From contig NZ_ASWI01000003.1 of assembly GCF_000407565.1 (NCBI RefSeq), forward strand, positions 621,501 to 685,500: DNA of 64,000 nt, in the 5' to 3' direction. The stretch comes from Enterococcus cecorum DSM 20682 = ATCC 43198. GTDB lineage: Bacteria > Bacillota > Bacilli > Lactobacillales > Enterococcaceae. Both the position numbers and the translations under genes were made by a program. Below the pieces are notes generated by a model. The model had not been told where the DNA came from and did no database searches. It worked only from the letters and a program-made list of their open reading frames with translations. Positions within the stretch are counted from its first letter, which is position 1. Each line of letters starts with the position of its first letter. Shown piece after piece: positions 35,819 through 45,100 of this stretch.

Positions 35819-36598
35819 ATGGAGATTCGTGTTGATAATGAATGGCGTATGCAACCATTAAAAGGCGATACGGGTAAAGCATTTGTCGGCATGCGTGCAA
35901 AAGAAAAAGTCTTTATCAAACGAAATACCACTCCGATGCTTGCGGCGTTATCAAAAGAGGGAATTGCCCCTAAGTTAGTATGGACGAAACGCACGGGTTC
36001 AGGAGATGTTTTAACAGCACAAGAATGGTTAGATGGACGAATTTTACAAGCAGATGAAATTGGTAAACGCAATGATGTGATTGATGTGTTATATCATTTA
36101 CACCATTCACCTTCTTTAAAGTCCATGCTCCAAAAAACGGGAGGGCAACTTTTCCCACCTGAATTGATGTTGCAAAATTATTGTGAGAAGTTACCAAAAG
36201 AGATTGCCCAAAATTCATTTTTACAGATGGTGATTCGTTACTTACATGAGCATATCCCGCTTTTTGATGTGCGTGATGCCTGTGTAGTCCACGGAGATGT
36301 GAATTATAAAAACTGGATTGTCTGCCAAAATTATCTTTATCTGGTAGACTGGGATTCGATTATGTTTGCTGATCCAGCAGTAGATATCGCGACCATCCTA
36401 GGCTCTTATGTACCAGTTGCTAGTTGGAGTGCTTGGTTATTAAGCTATGGTATCGAGCCTGAAAGTGACTATATGGAAAAAATCTATTGGTATGCTTTAT
36501 TGAGTATTTTACAAGAAATTAAAAAGAATGTATTAAAAAGTGATTATCGCCAGACCAACCGCGAAATTATCCAACTAAAAAGACTATATCGCTCTTAA
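35819..36598 (+). CDS. ccrZ: CcrZ/YtmP-like kinase-fold protein
   Basis: A 259-residue protein of the aminoglycoside phosphotransferase/choline kinase fold with the catalytic loop HGDVNYKNWIV (about 158-168) and metal site VDWDSIMFADPAVDIA. It lies directly upstream of trmB, as does CcrZ of Streptococcus pneumoniae, which couples division to DnaA-driven replication, and YtmP of Bacillus. The start is the ATG at 35819 after GAAGGGAG. Assignment rests on fold plus synteny. Confidence 0.82.
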   Translation: MEIRVDNEWRMQPLKGDTGKAFVGMRAKEKVFIKRNTTPMLAALSKEGIAPKLVWTKRTGSGDVLTAQEWLDGRILQADEIGKRNDVIDVLYHLHHSPSLKSMLQKTGGQLFPPELMLQNYCEKLPKEIAQNSFLQMVIRYLHEHIPLFDVRDACVVHGDVNYKNWIVCQNYLYLVDWDSIMFADPAVDIATILGSYVPVASWSAWLLSYGIEPESDYMEKIYWYALLSILQEIKKNVLKSDYRQTNREIIQLKRLYRS

Positions 36599-36679
36599 TA
36601 GACGGAATTCTCAAAAACATAGATTTCCGTCTATTTCTTTAGGAAGATAAAGTTGGCTGCGAAAAAGAAAGGAAAAAAG

Positions 36680-37327
36680 ATGCGAGTTAGAAAACGTAAA
36701 GGGGCAGAAGAATTGATTTCATCTCATCCAGAATATGTGGTGGATCAAGCCCATACTTTTAAAGGAAAGTGGCATGAGCGCTTTGGCAATGACCATCCGA
36801 TTCATATTGAAATTGGGATGGGAAAAGGTCAATTTATTACGGAAATGGCTAAGGCACATCCAGAAATTAACTATATTGGTGTGGAAATTCAAGTCAGTGT
36901 GGTCTCTTTTGCCTTAGATAAAGTTTTGGCTGAAGAATTGCCCAACGTACAATTATTGCATGTTGATGGGTCAAGCTTGACAGAATATTTTGCAGATGGT
37001 GAAGTAGATCGAATTTATTTGAACTTTTCTGATCCATGGCCGAAAAAACGTCATGAAAAACGTCGCTTAACTTATAAGAGTTTCTTAGCTGTTGATGAGC
37101 AAATCTTAAAACCAGCTGGAGAAATACATTTTAAAACCGATAATCAAGGCTTATTTGAATATTCATTAGCTAGTTTTTCACAGTATGGCATGACGATTTT
37201 ACAAGTCTGGCTAGATTTGCATCATAGTAATTATGAAGGCAATATCATGACGGAATACGAAGAGAAATTTTCTAGCCGCGGGCAAAGAATTTATCGAGTA
37301 GAGGCTAGATTTAATGGTAAGCAATAA
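36680..37327 (+). CDS. trmB: tRNA (guanine-N7-)-methyltransferase
   Basis: A 215-residue SAM-dependent enzyme making m7G46 in tRNA. Motifs are [15 protein letters not shown] (about 43-57), [25 protein letters not shown] with the catalytic Asp, and the C-terminal TEYEEKF. The start is the ATG after AAAGGA, giving [12 protein letters not shown], which matches the family; a TTG nine codons upstream opens the frame further but has no site. It is in an operon with ccrZ. Confidence 0.95.
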   Translation: MRVRKRKGAEELISSHPEYVVDQAHTFKGKWHERFGNDHPIHIEIGMGKGQFITEMAKAHPEINYIGVEIQVSVVSFALDKVLAEELPNVQLLHVDGSSLTEYFADGEVDRIYLNFSDPWPKKRHEKRRLTYKSFLAVDEQILKPAGEIHFKTDNQGLFEYSLASFSQYGMTILQVWLDLHHSNYEGNIMTEYEEKFSSRGQRIYRVEARFNGKQ

Positions 37328-37337
37328 ATATTTCATT

Positions 37338-37378
37338 GAAAAAGGCAGTTAGAAGAATGGTCTAACTGTCTTTTTTTT
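37338..37378 (+). terminator. Terminator of ccrZ-trmB
   Basis: AGGCAGTTAGA pairs with TCTAACTGTCT, followed by eight T. Confidence 0.9.
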
Positions 37379-37405
37379 GTACGATTTATTAGGAAAGCAT
37401 CCTTT

Positions 37406-37434
37406 TTGACAAAGTGACAACATTATGGTATTGT
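37406..37434 (+). promoter_or_regulatory. Promoter of the opuA operon
   Basis: TTGACA and TATTGT are separated by 17 bases, 40 bases before the opuAA start. Confidence 0.8.
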
Positions 37435-37446
37435 AAAGTAGTCACT
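37413..37446. promoter_or_regulatory. BusR-type operator over the opuA promoter
   Basis: AGTGAC at 37413-37418 and its inverted copy GTCACT at 37441-37446 are separated by exactly 22 bases and enclose the -10 box. This matches the long-linker inverted repeat known for BusR, the c-di-AMP-dependent repressor of the betaine transporter in streptococci and lactococci. No busR gene lies in the window. Confidence 0.65.
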
Positions 37447-37473
37447 TAAAGAAATCAGAAAGAAGGGAAATGA

Positions 37474-38673
37474 ATGAGTAAATTAGAAGTTAAGCATTTA
37501 ACGAAAATATTTGGACGCAAAACCCACCAAGCGTTAAATATGATTACAGAAAATAAAAGTAAAAAGGAAATTTTAGCCAAGACTGGCGCAACTGTCGGGG
37601 TCTATGATGCAAACTTTCAAGTAAATGAAGGTGAGATTTTCGTTGTCATGGGATTATCTGGTAGTGGGAAGTCTACGTTGATTCGTTTGCTGAATCGTTT
37701 AATTGAACCAACAGATGGCCAGATTTTTATTGATGGTCAAGATATTGCCAAATTAGATAAAGAAGGTTTACGAGAAGTTCGACGTCACAAAATTAATATG
37801 GTGTTCCAAAGTTTTGGATTATTCCCACACCGTACGATTTTAGAAAATGTCGAGTATGGTTTGGAAATTAAAGGTGTTACTAAAGAAGAACGCGAAAAAA
37901 GAGCAAAAAAAGCGTTGGACAATGCTGGACTTTTAGATTTTGCTGATCAATATCCAGAACAATTATCAGGTGGGATGCAACAGCGTGTAGGTCTAGCCCG
38001 CGCCTTAGCTAACGATCCAGAAATTTTATTAATGGATGAAGCTTTCTCTGCGCTAGACCCATTAATCCGTCGCGAAATGCAAGATGAATTGTTGGATCTA
38101 CAAGCAAGAGAAAAACGTACGATTATTTTCATCACTCATGATTTAAATGAGGCTTTACGAATTGGCGACCGAATTGCTTTGATGAAAGATGGGCAAATTA
38201 TGCAAATAGGTACGGGTGAAGAAATCTTAACCAATCCAGCAAATCAATTTGTTCGCGAGTTTGTGGAAGATGTGGACCGTACTAAAGTCTTAACCGCCCA
38301 AAACATTATGGTCCCAGCAATTACGACCAATATTGAATTAGATGGTCCAAATGTTGCTTTAAATCGTATGCGTAAAGAAGAAATTAGTATGCTAGTCGCA
38401 GTCGATCGCAAACGTCAATTAAAGGGAATTATTACTGCCGACGCCGCATTAAGAGCTAGAAATGAGAAATTAAGTTTACAAGAAGTACTTGATGAACAGA
38501 TGCCAACGATTGATAAAGATATGTTGGTTACCGATATTTTTAATGTTTTATATGATGCCAAGACACCTTTAGCAGTTGTCGAAAATGGTAAAGTTTTAGG
38601 AGTAGTCATTCGTGGTTCGGTCATTGAAGCATTAGCAGAAACACAGCAAGGAAAGGAAGTTGTCAATGGATAA
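37474..38673 (+). CDS. opuAA: Glycine betaine/proline ABC transporter ATP-binding protein
   Basis: A 399-residue ATPase of the OpuAA/ProV type. A specific N-terminal region precedes Walker [10 protein letters not shown] (about 65), the Q-loop [13 protein letters not shown], signature [14 protein letters not shown] and Walker [12 protein letters not shown]. The C-terminal third is a tandem CBS module (about 285-395) that senses ionic strength or binds c-di-AMP in relatives. AGAAGGGAAATGA precedes the ATG. It overlaps the next gene by eight bases. It imports compatible solutes under osmotic stress. Confidence 0.94.
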   Translation: MSKLEVKHLTKIFGRKTHQALNMITENKSKKEILAKTGATVGVYDANFQVNEGEIFVVMGLSGSGKSTLIRLLNRLIEPTDGQIFIDGQDIAKLDKEGLREVRRHKINMVFQSFGLFPHRTILENVEYGLEIKGVTKEEREKRAKKALDNAGLLDFADQYPEQLSGGMQQRVGLARALANDPEILLMDEAFSALDPLIRREMQDELLDLQAREKRTIIFITHDLNEALRIGDRIALMKDGQIMQIGTGEEILTNPANQFVREFVEDVDRTKVLTAQNIMVPAITTNIELDGPNVALNRMRKEEISMLVAVDRKRQLKGIITADAALRARNEKLSLQEVLDEQMPTIDKDMLVTDIFNVLYDAKTPLAVVENGKVLGVVIRGSVIEALAETQQGKEVVNG

Positions 38674-40381
38674 TTTAACAAATACATGGCCCGTTGCTAA
38701 AGTAATTGAGCAGCTGACGGACTGGTTGACGGTTCATTTTTCTGGGCTATTTAATTTATTACAAACTGTCGGTCAAAAAGTGATGGACACAATTACGGGA
38801 ATATTAGGTTTAGTACCTATTCCAGTGTGGATTGTGTTACTGACAGTGATCGCTTATATCATTACGAACAAGAAAAAAGGTTTACCGATTTTTACCTTTT
38901 TAGGATTAGTTTTTATTGCTAACCAAGGTCTATGGGATGCACTTTTACAAACGACTACATTGGTGTTAGTAGCTAGTGTGATTTCGATTGTTATCGGGGT
39001 GCCACTAGGTATTTGGATGGCAAAAAGTGAGACGGTCAGAAAAGTATTAACCCCTATTTTAGACTTTATGCAAAGTATGCCAAGTTTTGTGTATTTAATT
39101 CCAGCCGTGGCGTTCTTTGGTATCGGGATGGTGCCAGGGGTCTTCGCTTCAGTAATTTTCGCTTTACCACCTACTGTACGTTTCACACATTTAGGGATTA
39201 AACAAATTCCAACAGAACTAGTAGAAGCTTCAGATTCATTTGGGGGCACCGCTTGGCAAAAATTATTGAAGTTAGAATTGCCTTTAGCGAAAAAGACGAT
39301 TTTAGCCGGGGTCAATCAAACAACGATGCTAGCTTTATCAATGGTTGTTACAGCTTCAATGATTGGGGCACCTGGTCTTGGGCGCAATGTCTTGGCAGCC
39401 TTACAAAAAGCGGATATCGGTAGTGGATTTGTCAGTGGTTTGGCACTGGTTATTTTAGCGATTATGATTGACCGCTTTATCCAATACACAAACCGCGAAA
39501 AACAACACGCACATCAAAAAATGCCTAAAAAACAAAAAATTGCTTTAACTTCAGCCGTTTTAGCTGTTTTAGCAATCGGAGCTATTGTCCAAAATGTGGT
39601 ATTAGGTACGCAAAACAAAGAAACCATTCGTTTAGCTTATGTGCAATGGGATACTGAGGTGGCTTCAACCAATGTGATTGCACAAGTGCTAGAAGATGAA
39701 GGGTATCAAGTAGAGATGACTCCTTTAGATAATGCTGTCATGTGGGAAGCCGTGGCCAATAAACGGGCCGATGCGATGGTGGCAGCTTGGTTACCAAACA
39801 CACATGCGAGCCAATATAAAAAATACAAGGATCAAATGGTGGATTTAGGGGCCAATTTAAAAGGGGCAAAAGTGGGATTAGTTGTTCCTAGTTATATGAC
39901 AGTCGATGCCATTAGCGATTTATCCGATGAATCTGGTAAGAAGATTACCGGAATCGAGCCAGGTTCTGGAGTTGTTGCTGGTGCTAAGAAAACAGTCAAA
40001 GCTTATGATAATTTAAGTGATTGGCAAGTAGAGACTTCTTCATCAGGTGCAATGGTCGTGGCCTTAGATAAAGCAATTAAAAATAAGGAAGATATCGTTA
40101 TCACTGGTTGGTCTCCGCATTGGATGTTTGCCAAATATGATTTGAAATATTTAAAAGATGATAAGAAGATTATGGGTTCAGCTGAAGAAATTCATACAAT
40201 GACAAGTAAAGACTTTGCCAAAGAACATCAAAAAGCCAATCAAATTTTAGATAATTTCCATTGGAGTACCAAAGACATGGAAAGTGTGATGTTGGACATT
40301 CAAAATGGGAAAGAGCCAAAGCAAGCAGCAAAAGATTGGATCAAAGCCAATCCGGAAAAAGTCAAAGCTTGGGTGAAATAA
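38666..40381 (+). CDS. opuABC: Glycine betaine ABC transporter permease fused to substrate-binding protein
   Basis: A 571-residue fusion. The permease part (about 1-280) has the EAA-like loop [24 protein letters not shown] further membrane segment (about 290-310) leads to an extracellular OpuAC domain (about 315-571) with conserved tryptophans that cage quaternary amines ([33 protein letters not shown]). The ATG at 38666 follows AAGGAAG. Together with opuAA it makes a full OpuA importer like that of Lactococcus. Confidence 0.94.
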   Translation: MDNLTNTWPVAKVIEQLTDWLTVHFSGLFNLLQTVGQKVMDTITGILGLVPIPVWIVLLTVIAYIITNKKKGLPIFTFLGLVFIANQGLWDALLQTTTLVLVASVISIVIGVPLGIWMAKSETVRKVLTPILDFMQSMPSFVYLIPAVAFFGIGMVPGVFASVIFALPPTVRFTHLGIKQIPTELVEASDSFGGTAWQKLLKLELPLAKKTILAGVNQTTMLALSMVVTASMIGAPGLGRNVLAALQKADIGSGFVSGLALVILAIMIDRFIQYTNREKQHAHQKMPKKQKIALTSAVLAVLAIGAIVQNVVLGTQNKETIRLAYVQWDTEVASTNVIAQVLEDEGYQVEMTPLDNAVMWEAVANKRADAMVAAWLPNTHASQYKKYKDQMVDLGANLKGAKVGLVVPSYMTVDAISDLSDESGKKITGIEPGSGVVAGAKKTVKAYDNLSDWQVETSSSGAMVVALDKAIKNKEDIVITGWSPHWMFAKYDLKYLKDDKKIMGSAEEIHTMTSKDFAKEHQKANQILDNFHWSTKDMESVMLDIQNGKEPKQAAKDWIKANPEKVKAWVK

Positions 40382-40384
40382 TCA

Positions 40385-40420
40385 AAAGGCATTGGAGTGT
40401 TGTCTCCAATGCCTTTTTTT
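40385..40420 (+). terminator. Terminator of the opuA operon
   Basis: AAAGGCATTGGAG pairs with CTCCAATGCCTTT, followed by seven T. Confidence 0.92.
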
Positions 40421-40427
40421 AACACAA

Positions 40428-40466
40428 CAATGAACGCACATGCCTAAAAGACATGTGCGTTCATTG
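40428..40466. repeat. Perfect 15-base-pair inverted repeat
   Basis: CAATGAACGCACATG and CATGTGCGTTCATTG are exact inverses around a nine-base loop. No T run follows on either strand, so it is not an ordinary terminator. It lies eight bases beyond the opuA terminator. Confidence 0.8.
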
Positions 40467-41130
40467 GAATATGGGAAAAGATAATTTACATTAACTTGAA
40501 ACGGTAAACATATATGTAAAGATAAACGGCAAAATATATTTACAATCTTTACATACTTCATTATCTTATAAAATGCTCAAAATGAAAAGGGGTAAATGCA
40601 AAAAAAATCAAAAAAATCTTGCGAATAAGATGAAGTATGCTATTTTTTTATTTTTGGAATAGACCAAAACAGCCTATCTTGACATTTAATCCATTATTTT
40701 GAATGAAAAGGAGTATGTTTTAAAGGAAGTAGATAATGAAAAGGAATAATAGATTAATCATATTAACTGTAAGCAAAATACGAAATAAAACAATAATATC
40801 TACGCAAGTGCTTGTCCTAGATAAAGTTTTGAAAATAAAATAAAAAAATTATATTATTTATAACTTGTATAAAAAACAATGGATTCTATATGTGATTTCA
40901 TAGATAGAGTATCTAGTATCATTGTTTTAATTTAAAATTATTATAAAAAGAAGCTTGTGTTTAGTTGTTATTCGTTTGATAAGCTTGAAATAATAGTATT
41001 TAGACAAACATGGAAACATAAAATTTAAAATAGTCTACGTATGTAAATATTTATTTATACGAATGTTTACATATTTGTGTTTGATTATTAAAATATAATT
41101 CATTAAAAAAATTGTCGAAAATTGATAATT
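40467..41130. other. Gene-poor AT-rich region with repeated motifs
   Basis: About 660 bases with a base composition well below the coding regions. It holds ATATGTAAA-type motifs (near 40509 and 41040) and an inverted repeat TATGTAAATA (41040-41049) with TGTTTACATA (41064-41073). A near copy of the 41040-41060 stretch lies at 41812-41835, upstream of the aldo/keto reductase gene. One 35-codon frame (40736-40843) is listed separately. Otherwise nothing is recognisable. Confidence 0.6.
40736..40843 (+). CDS. Possible 35-residue basic peptide
   Basis: An ATG seven bases after AAGGAAG opens a frame for a basic peptide that begins MKRNNRLIILTVSK. Its TVSK..(17 residues)..LD pattern faintly recalls the motif of the two small proteins at 41202 and 41484, and it could be a decayed relative. 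The region is AT-rich, so a chance frame is quite possible. Confidence 0.25.
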   Translation: MKRNNRLIILTVSKIRNKTIISTQVLVLDKVLKIK

Positions 41131-41134
41131 ATTC

Positions 41135-41164
41135 TTGTATTTTCCTAGTAAGTGGTTGTATAAT
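41135..41164 (+). promoter_or_regulatory. Promoter of the small gene at 41202
   Basis: TTGTAT and a perfect TATAAT are separated by 18 bases, 37 bases before the start codon. Confidence 0.6.
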
Positions 41165-41201
41165 GAACATGGGGAATGAAAGAATATTGGAGGGGAATGG
41201 T

Positions 41202-41441
41202 ATGGGGTCTATTCGAGAAATACAATATTTTACGTTGGATAGTGAAAATTCACTAGTACAGGCTGAGAATCAACCATTTGAGTTTGCAAAATTATTAACA
41301 TTGAATGCTGCATCTAAATCATGGACAGCCTCAAAGCGTATTCATGCAAGAGAGCGCGGAAGACTAGAGAGTGATCTTGCTACATTAGATGAAAAATATC
41401 GCGCTTATATGATGATGCAACAATCAAATCATAGAAGATAA
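41202..41441 (+). CDS. Small protein with SKRIHA-x3-RGRL motif (rightward copy)
   Basis: A 79-residue soluble protein I do not recognise. The start is the ATG eight bases after GGAGG; the open frame extends 30 codons upstream but without a site. The N-terminal half is acidic. Residues 44-54 read SKRIHARERGR and are followed by LES..LATLDEKYRAYM. The convergent neighbour at 41484 shares KLL, SKRIHA, RGRL and L-[ST]-[IL]-D in the same order and spacing, so the two are paralogues. The basic motif could bind nucleic acid; that is only a guess. Confidence 0.7.
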   Translation: MGSIREIQYFTLDSENSLVQAENQPFEFAKLLTLNAASKSWTASKRIHARERGRLESDLATLDEKYRAYMMMQQSNHRR

Positions 41442-41444
41442 TCA

Positions 41445-41487
41445 AAAAGAGTCAACCATTTGTCGTGGTGTGACTCTCTTTTTTTAT
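41445..41487. terminator. Bidirectional terminator between the two SKRIHA-motif genes
   Basis: AAAGAGTCA pairs with TGACTCTCTTT, with A and T runs at the ends. Confidence 0.85.
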
Positions 41488-41681
41488 AGGCGGATGGATC
41501 GTTTGAAATAATTAGGCATACGATTTTGGTCGATAGAAAGAAAGGGTTCTTGTAAGCGACCACGTCTAGCCGCATGAATTCTTTTTGATACAGTAAATGG
41601 TTCATCAGCTAAAAGTAGTTTTTGAATATGGGTTAATTCTCTATAGGATTCTTTGTCATAATAAGATGTATTTCGAGTCAT
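41484..41681 (-). CDS. Small protein with SKRIHA-x2-RRGRL motif (leftward copy)
   Basis: A 65-residue basic protein, paralogous to the convergent gene at 41202. It carries SKRIHAARRGRL at residues 32-43, followed by LSID where the other has ATLD. The start is uncertain: the ATG at 41681 has AGAG nine bases upstream, while an ATG at 41699 adds MKREKN and has no clear site. No signal peptide or membrane segment is seen. The two share little outside the motif block. Confidence 0.65.
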   Translation of the reverse strand: MTRNTSYYDKESYRELTHIQKLLLADEPFTVSKRIHAARRGRLQEPFLSIDQNRMPNYFKRSIRL

Positions 41682-41996
41682 ATTTTTTTCTCTTTTCATT
41701 ATTATTTTGTTTAAAATTATACACGATAAAAATTATTTCTCAATAGTTGTATGGAAATATATAAATTATTAATTTTTTCATAATGTACTATAATTATTGC
41801 ATTTAACGTGCATATGTAAATTATTTTATTTATACTAATTATAAATATATAGTTATTTAAAATAATTTTTATGAAATAGATTCTGCACGATTGAAAAGCA
41901 GATGTTGCTAAAGCTTTTTAAACAAGATACATGAAAAAATGCAGTATTAGTTGTAAAATTAAAGGTGTAATACATATTTAAAGAGGTGTACATATT

Positions 41997-42845
41997 ATGA
42001 GTAAAATTCCAACTTACAAGTTAGCAAATGGTCAAGAAATTCCGGTACTAGGTTTTGGTACTTGGCAAACTCCTGATGGGGATGTGGCCGAACAATCTGT
42101 ATTGAAAGCTTTAGAAAGTGGTTATCGTCATATTGATACGGCGATGATTTACGGCAATGAAGTTTCTGTTGGTCGTGCCATTCAAAAAAGTGGGGTCGCT
42201 CGTGAAGATTTATTTGTAACGACAAAATTATGGAACACGGATCATAGTTATGAATTAGCGAAAAAAGCCATTGATCAGTCTTTACAAAATTTAGGCTTAG
42301 ATTATTTCGATCTTTATTTGATTCATTGGCCAAATCCAGTTCATTTTCGTGAAAATTGGCAAGAAGCTAATAGTGAAGCTTGGCGTGCAATGGAAGAAGC
42401 GGTTGAAGCAGGCAAGATTAAATCTATCGGTGTTTCGAACTTTAGAGCTCACCATTTAGATGCTTTGCTTGCAACAGCTAAAATTCGACCAGTTGTGAAT
42501 CAAATTTACCTTAACCCATCTGACCAACAAAGAGAAGTGGTAGCCTATAACAATGCGCACAACATCTTAAGTGAAGCTTATAGTCCACTAGGCACAGGGA
42601 ATTTGATTGGTTTACCAGAGCTAGAAAAGATTGCGGCGAAATATCAAAAGAGTGTGCCACAATTGTTATTACGTTGGAGTTTACAAAAAGGTTTCTTACC
42701 ATTACCAAAATCTGTTACGCCATCACGGATTGAGCAAAACTTCCAAGTCTTTGATTTCATAATTGATGCCCAAGATATGGCAGCGATGGATGCATTACAA
42801 GGGGTTAAGAGTTTAGCTACTGATCCAGATACAACGAATTTCTAA
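41997..42845 (+). CDS. Aldo/keto reductase
   Basis: A 282-residue NADPH-dependent oxidoreductase of the 2,5-diketo-D-gluconate reductase/glyoxal reductase (YvgN-like) group. The catalytic tetrad is visible: Asp in HIDTAMIYGNE (about 45), Tyr in the same loop, Lys in VTTKLW (about 75) and His in LIHWP (about 108). The cofactor end has LPKSVTPSRIEQN. AGAGGTG precedes the ATG. It is a single gene. The 300 bases upstream are AT-rich and include the ATGTAAAT motif at 41813. Confidence 0.92.
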   Translation: MSKIPTYKLANGQEIPVLGFGTWQTPDGDVAEQSVLKALESGYRHIDTAMIYGNEVSVGRAIQKSGVAREDLFVTTKLWNTDHSYELAKKAIDQSLQNLGLDYFDLYLIHWPNPVHFRENWQEANSEAWRAMEEAVEAGKIKSIGVSNFRAHHLDALLATAKIRPVVNQIYLNPSDQQREVVAYNNAHNILSEAYSPLGTGNLIGLPELEKIAAKYQKSVPQLLLRWSLQKGFLPLPKSVTPSRIEQNFQVFDFIIDAQDMAAMDALQGVKSLATDPDTTNF

Positions 42846-42932
42846 TATGAAAAAAATTTTAAATAAAAGTCTATGGTTTTTTGTGATTATTTTCTGTATA
42901 CTTTCATTATATTTAGAAAATGAGGTTAATGG

Positions 42933-44249
42933 ATGGAGCAAAAACATTTAAAAAAGGAAATTAATTTAGTAGGTGCCTTGTCAACAGTGATGGGTACAGT
43001 AATTGGTGCAGGGGTCTTTTTCAAAGTGGCCAGTGTCGTCAATCATACGCAAAATGCCTCGACTACTTTATTTACCTGGGCTTTGGCTGGTCTATTAACA
43101 ATCTGTGGGGGCTTGACGGTTGCTGAATTAGCCACAGCGATTCCTAAAACGGGTGGAGCGGTGCGCTATATTGAAGAAGCTTATGGTAAGTTGCCTTCAT
43201 TTTTACTCGGTTGGGCGCAAATGATTGTTTATTTTCCAGCAAATATTGCCGCATTAAGCATTATCTTTGCTACCCAGTGTATCAATCTATTTCATTTGTC
43301 CTCTTCTATATTACTACCCTTAGCGATTTTAGTAGGTTCGAGTGTTACGGGGATTAACTTGTTAGGCACAAAGGTAGCGGCCAATGTGCAATCAGTAACA
43401 CTTATTGTAAAATTGCTACCGATTAGTTTAATTATTCTAGCAGGACTATTTACACAAGGTCAGGTGCAAATAGCTTTAGTGGATGCAAGCTTTTTTGGTC
43501 AAACCAATGCTGCCCATAATTTTGCTGCTGCGTTACTAGCTACTTTATTTGCCTATGATGGTTGGTTAAATGTAGGAAATGTCGCAGGTGAAATGAAGCA
43601 TCCGCAAAAAGATTTGCCTAAAGCGATTATCTTAGGACTTAGTTTTGTAACTTTAGTTTATGTGTTGATTAACTGGGCTTTCTTGAAGAATTTACCGGTT
43701 GCGCAGATTGCTGGTAACTTAAATGCAGCGAATTTGGCGGCTATCCAAATGTTTGGTGGTTTTGGAGGAAAATTAGTGACGATTGGGATTTTGATTTCAG
43801 TATATGGGGCACTAAACGGCTATACAATGACCGGAATTCGCGTGCCTTATGCTTTAGCGAAAGAAGATGAATTGCCTTTGAGTCGCTATTTCAAACGTCT
43901 TTCTAAACATACTGCGATTCCCTATGTTGCTGCTTTGTTTCAACTAGCCATTGCCATTGTGATGATGTGTTTAGGAAATTTTGATTTATTAACGGATATG
44001 TTAGTCTTTGTGATGTGGTTTTTCAGCATTTTGATTTTTGCGGCAGTTTTTGTTTTGCGCAAGACACAACCGGACTTACCGCGACCATATAAAGTTCCGT
44101 TATATCCAGTTTTACCGCTCATTGCGATATTAGGTGGTGGGTTTATTTTAGTGATGACGATTGTTTATTCAACCCAGCTTGCTTTAACCGGAATCGGACT
44201 GACTTTACTAGGCATTCCCGTATTTTACTTAGGACGAAAAATGAAATGA
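42933..44249 (+). CDS. APC-family amino acid permease (SteT-like)
   Basis: A 438-residue carrier with 12 predicted membrane segments. The first helix has the APC signature GTVIGAGVFFK, and FAYDGWLNVGNVAGEMKHPQKDLPKAI matches the conserved loop of L-type exchangers such as Bacillus SteT (Ser/Thr exchanger). The substrate is not certain. The gene lies between the aldo/keto reductase and the 3' end of the trp operon and converges with trpA. Confidence 0.88.
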   Translation: MEQKHLKKEINLVGALSTVMGTVIGAGVFFKVASVVNHTQNASTTLFTWALAGLLTICGGLTVAELATAIPKTGGAVRYIEEAYGKLPSFLLGWAQMIVYFPANIAALSIIFATQCINLFHLSSSILLPLAILVGSSVTGINLLGTKVAANVQSVTLIVKLLPISLIILAGLFTQGQVQIALVDASFFGQTNAAHNFAAALLATLFAYDGWLNVGNVAGEMKHPQKDLPKAIILGLSFVTLVYVLINWAFLKNLPVAQIAGNLNAANLAAIQMFGGFGGKLVTIGILISVYGALNGYTMTGIRVPYALAKEDELPLSRYFKRLSKHTAIPYVAALFQLAIAIVMMCLGNFDLLTDMLVFVMWFFSILIFAAVFVLRKTQPDLPRPYKVPLYPVLPLIAILGGGFILVMTIVYSTQLALTGIGLTLLGIPVFYLGRKMK

Positions 44250-44294
44250 AAAATCAATCAGCGTGAGGTTTTTTTGCTTCACGCTGATTTTTTG
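44250..44294. terminator. Bidirectional terminator between the permease and trpA
   Basis: AATCAGCGTGA-type arm pairs with TCACGCTGATT, with A and T runs on both sides. Confidence 0.88.
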
Positions 44295-44311
44295 CTTCTA
44301 TTGTTTCATGT

Positions 44312-45100
44312 TCACCGAATATTTTGGATAATACTTTTGGCATATTCTGCTAAAATTTCTGGAGCTTTTTGTTGGTGTTGGCCAATTTGTTTGACGATGG
44401 CCGATCCGATGATAATCCCGTCTGAGAGTTGACTCATTTGTTTGGCTTGTTCGCTTGTGGCAATTCCAAAGCCAATCGCCACAGAAATAGTTGGATTCGC
44501 TTTACGTACAGCAGCAATCATACTACCAAGATCCGTATTAATTTGGCTACGAACCCCAGTTACCCCTAAAGAAGAAACGCAATATAAGAAACCATTTGCT
44601 TCTTTAGCGATTTTTGCAATACGCTCATGGGAAGTAGGGGTAATCAAGGAAATAAAGGCTAAACCATATTGTTGGCAAACTTGATTGAATTCTTCTTTTT
44701 CTTCATAAGGGACATCTGGCAAAATTAGGCCATCAATGCCGACTTCTTGGGATTTTTGAATGAAGCGTTGGATACCATAGGAAAAGACCACATTGGCATA
44801 AGTCATAATGACCATTGGTACGGTTAAATCTTGGCGTAAATCTGCTACCATTTGGAAGATATCATCTGTGGTTACTTGATTTTTTAAAGCGCGTAAATTT
44901 GCTTCTTGAATAACCGGTCCTTCTGCGGTTGGATCTAAAAAAGGAATACCTAGTTCGATAATATCTGCACCATTTGCTGCTAATGTGCGGATAATGGCTT
45001 TACTAGTAGCTAAATCTGGGTCACCACAAGTAATAAAGGGAATAAAAGCTTTGTGGTGAAAAGCTTTTTGAATTCGTTGTTGTCTGGTTTGTTTAGTCAT
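44312..45100 (-). CDS. trpA: Tryptophan synthase alpha chain
   Basis: A 262-residue TIM barrel that cleaves indole-glycerol phosphate to indole and glyceraldehyde 3-phosphate; indole tunnels to TrpB. Catalytic Glu is in [15 protein letters not shown] and Asp in [14 protein letters not shown]. The phosphate loop GFGIATSEQ and [10 protein letters not shown] are near the end. LDPTAEGP differs slightly from the usual SDPTADGP. The ATG at 45100 overlaps the trpB end by eight bases and follows GAGGTGA. It is the last gene of the trp operon. Confidence 0.95.
   Translation of the reverse strand: MTKQTRQQRIQKAFHHKAFIPFITCGDPDLATSKAIIRTLAANGADIIELGIPFLDPTAEGPVIQEANLRALKNQVTTDDIFQMVADLRQDLTVPMVIMTYANVVFSYGIQRFIQKSQEVGIDGLILPDVPYEEKEEFNQVCQQYGLAFISLITPTSHERIAKIAKEANGFLYCVSSLGVTGVRSQINTDLGSMIAAVRKANPTISVAIGFGIATSEQAKQMSQLSDGIIIGSAIVKQIGQHQQKAPEILAEYAKSIIQNIR

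Noticed and set aside
38854-39315. 153-codon minus-strand frame inside opuABC
   Set aside because: The plus strand encodes the conserved permease domain; the reverse frame lacks a start signal and family resemblance.
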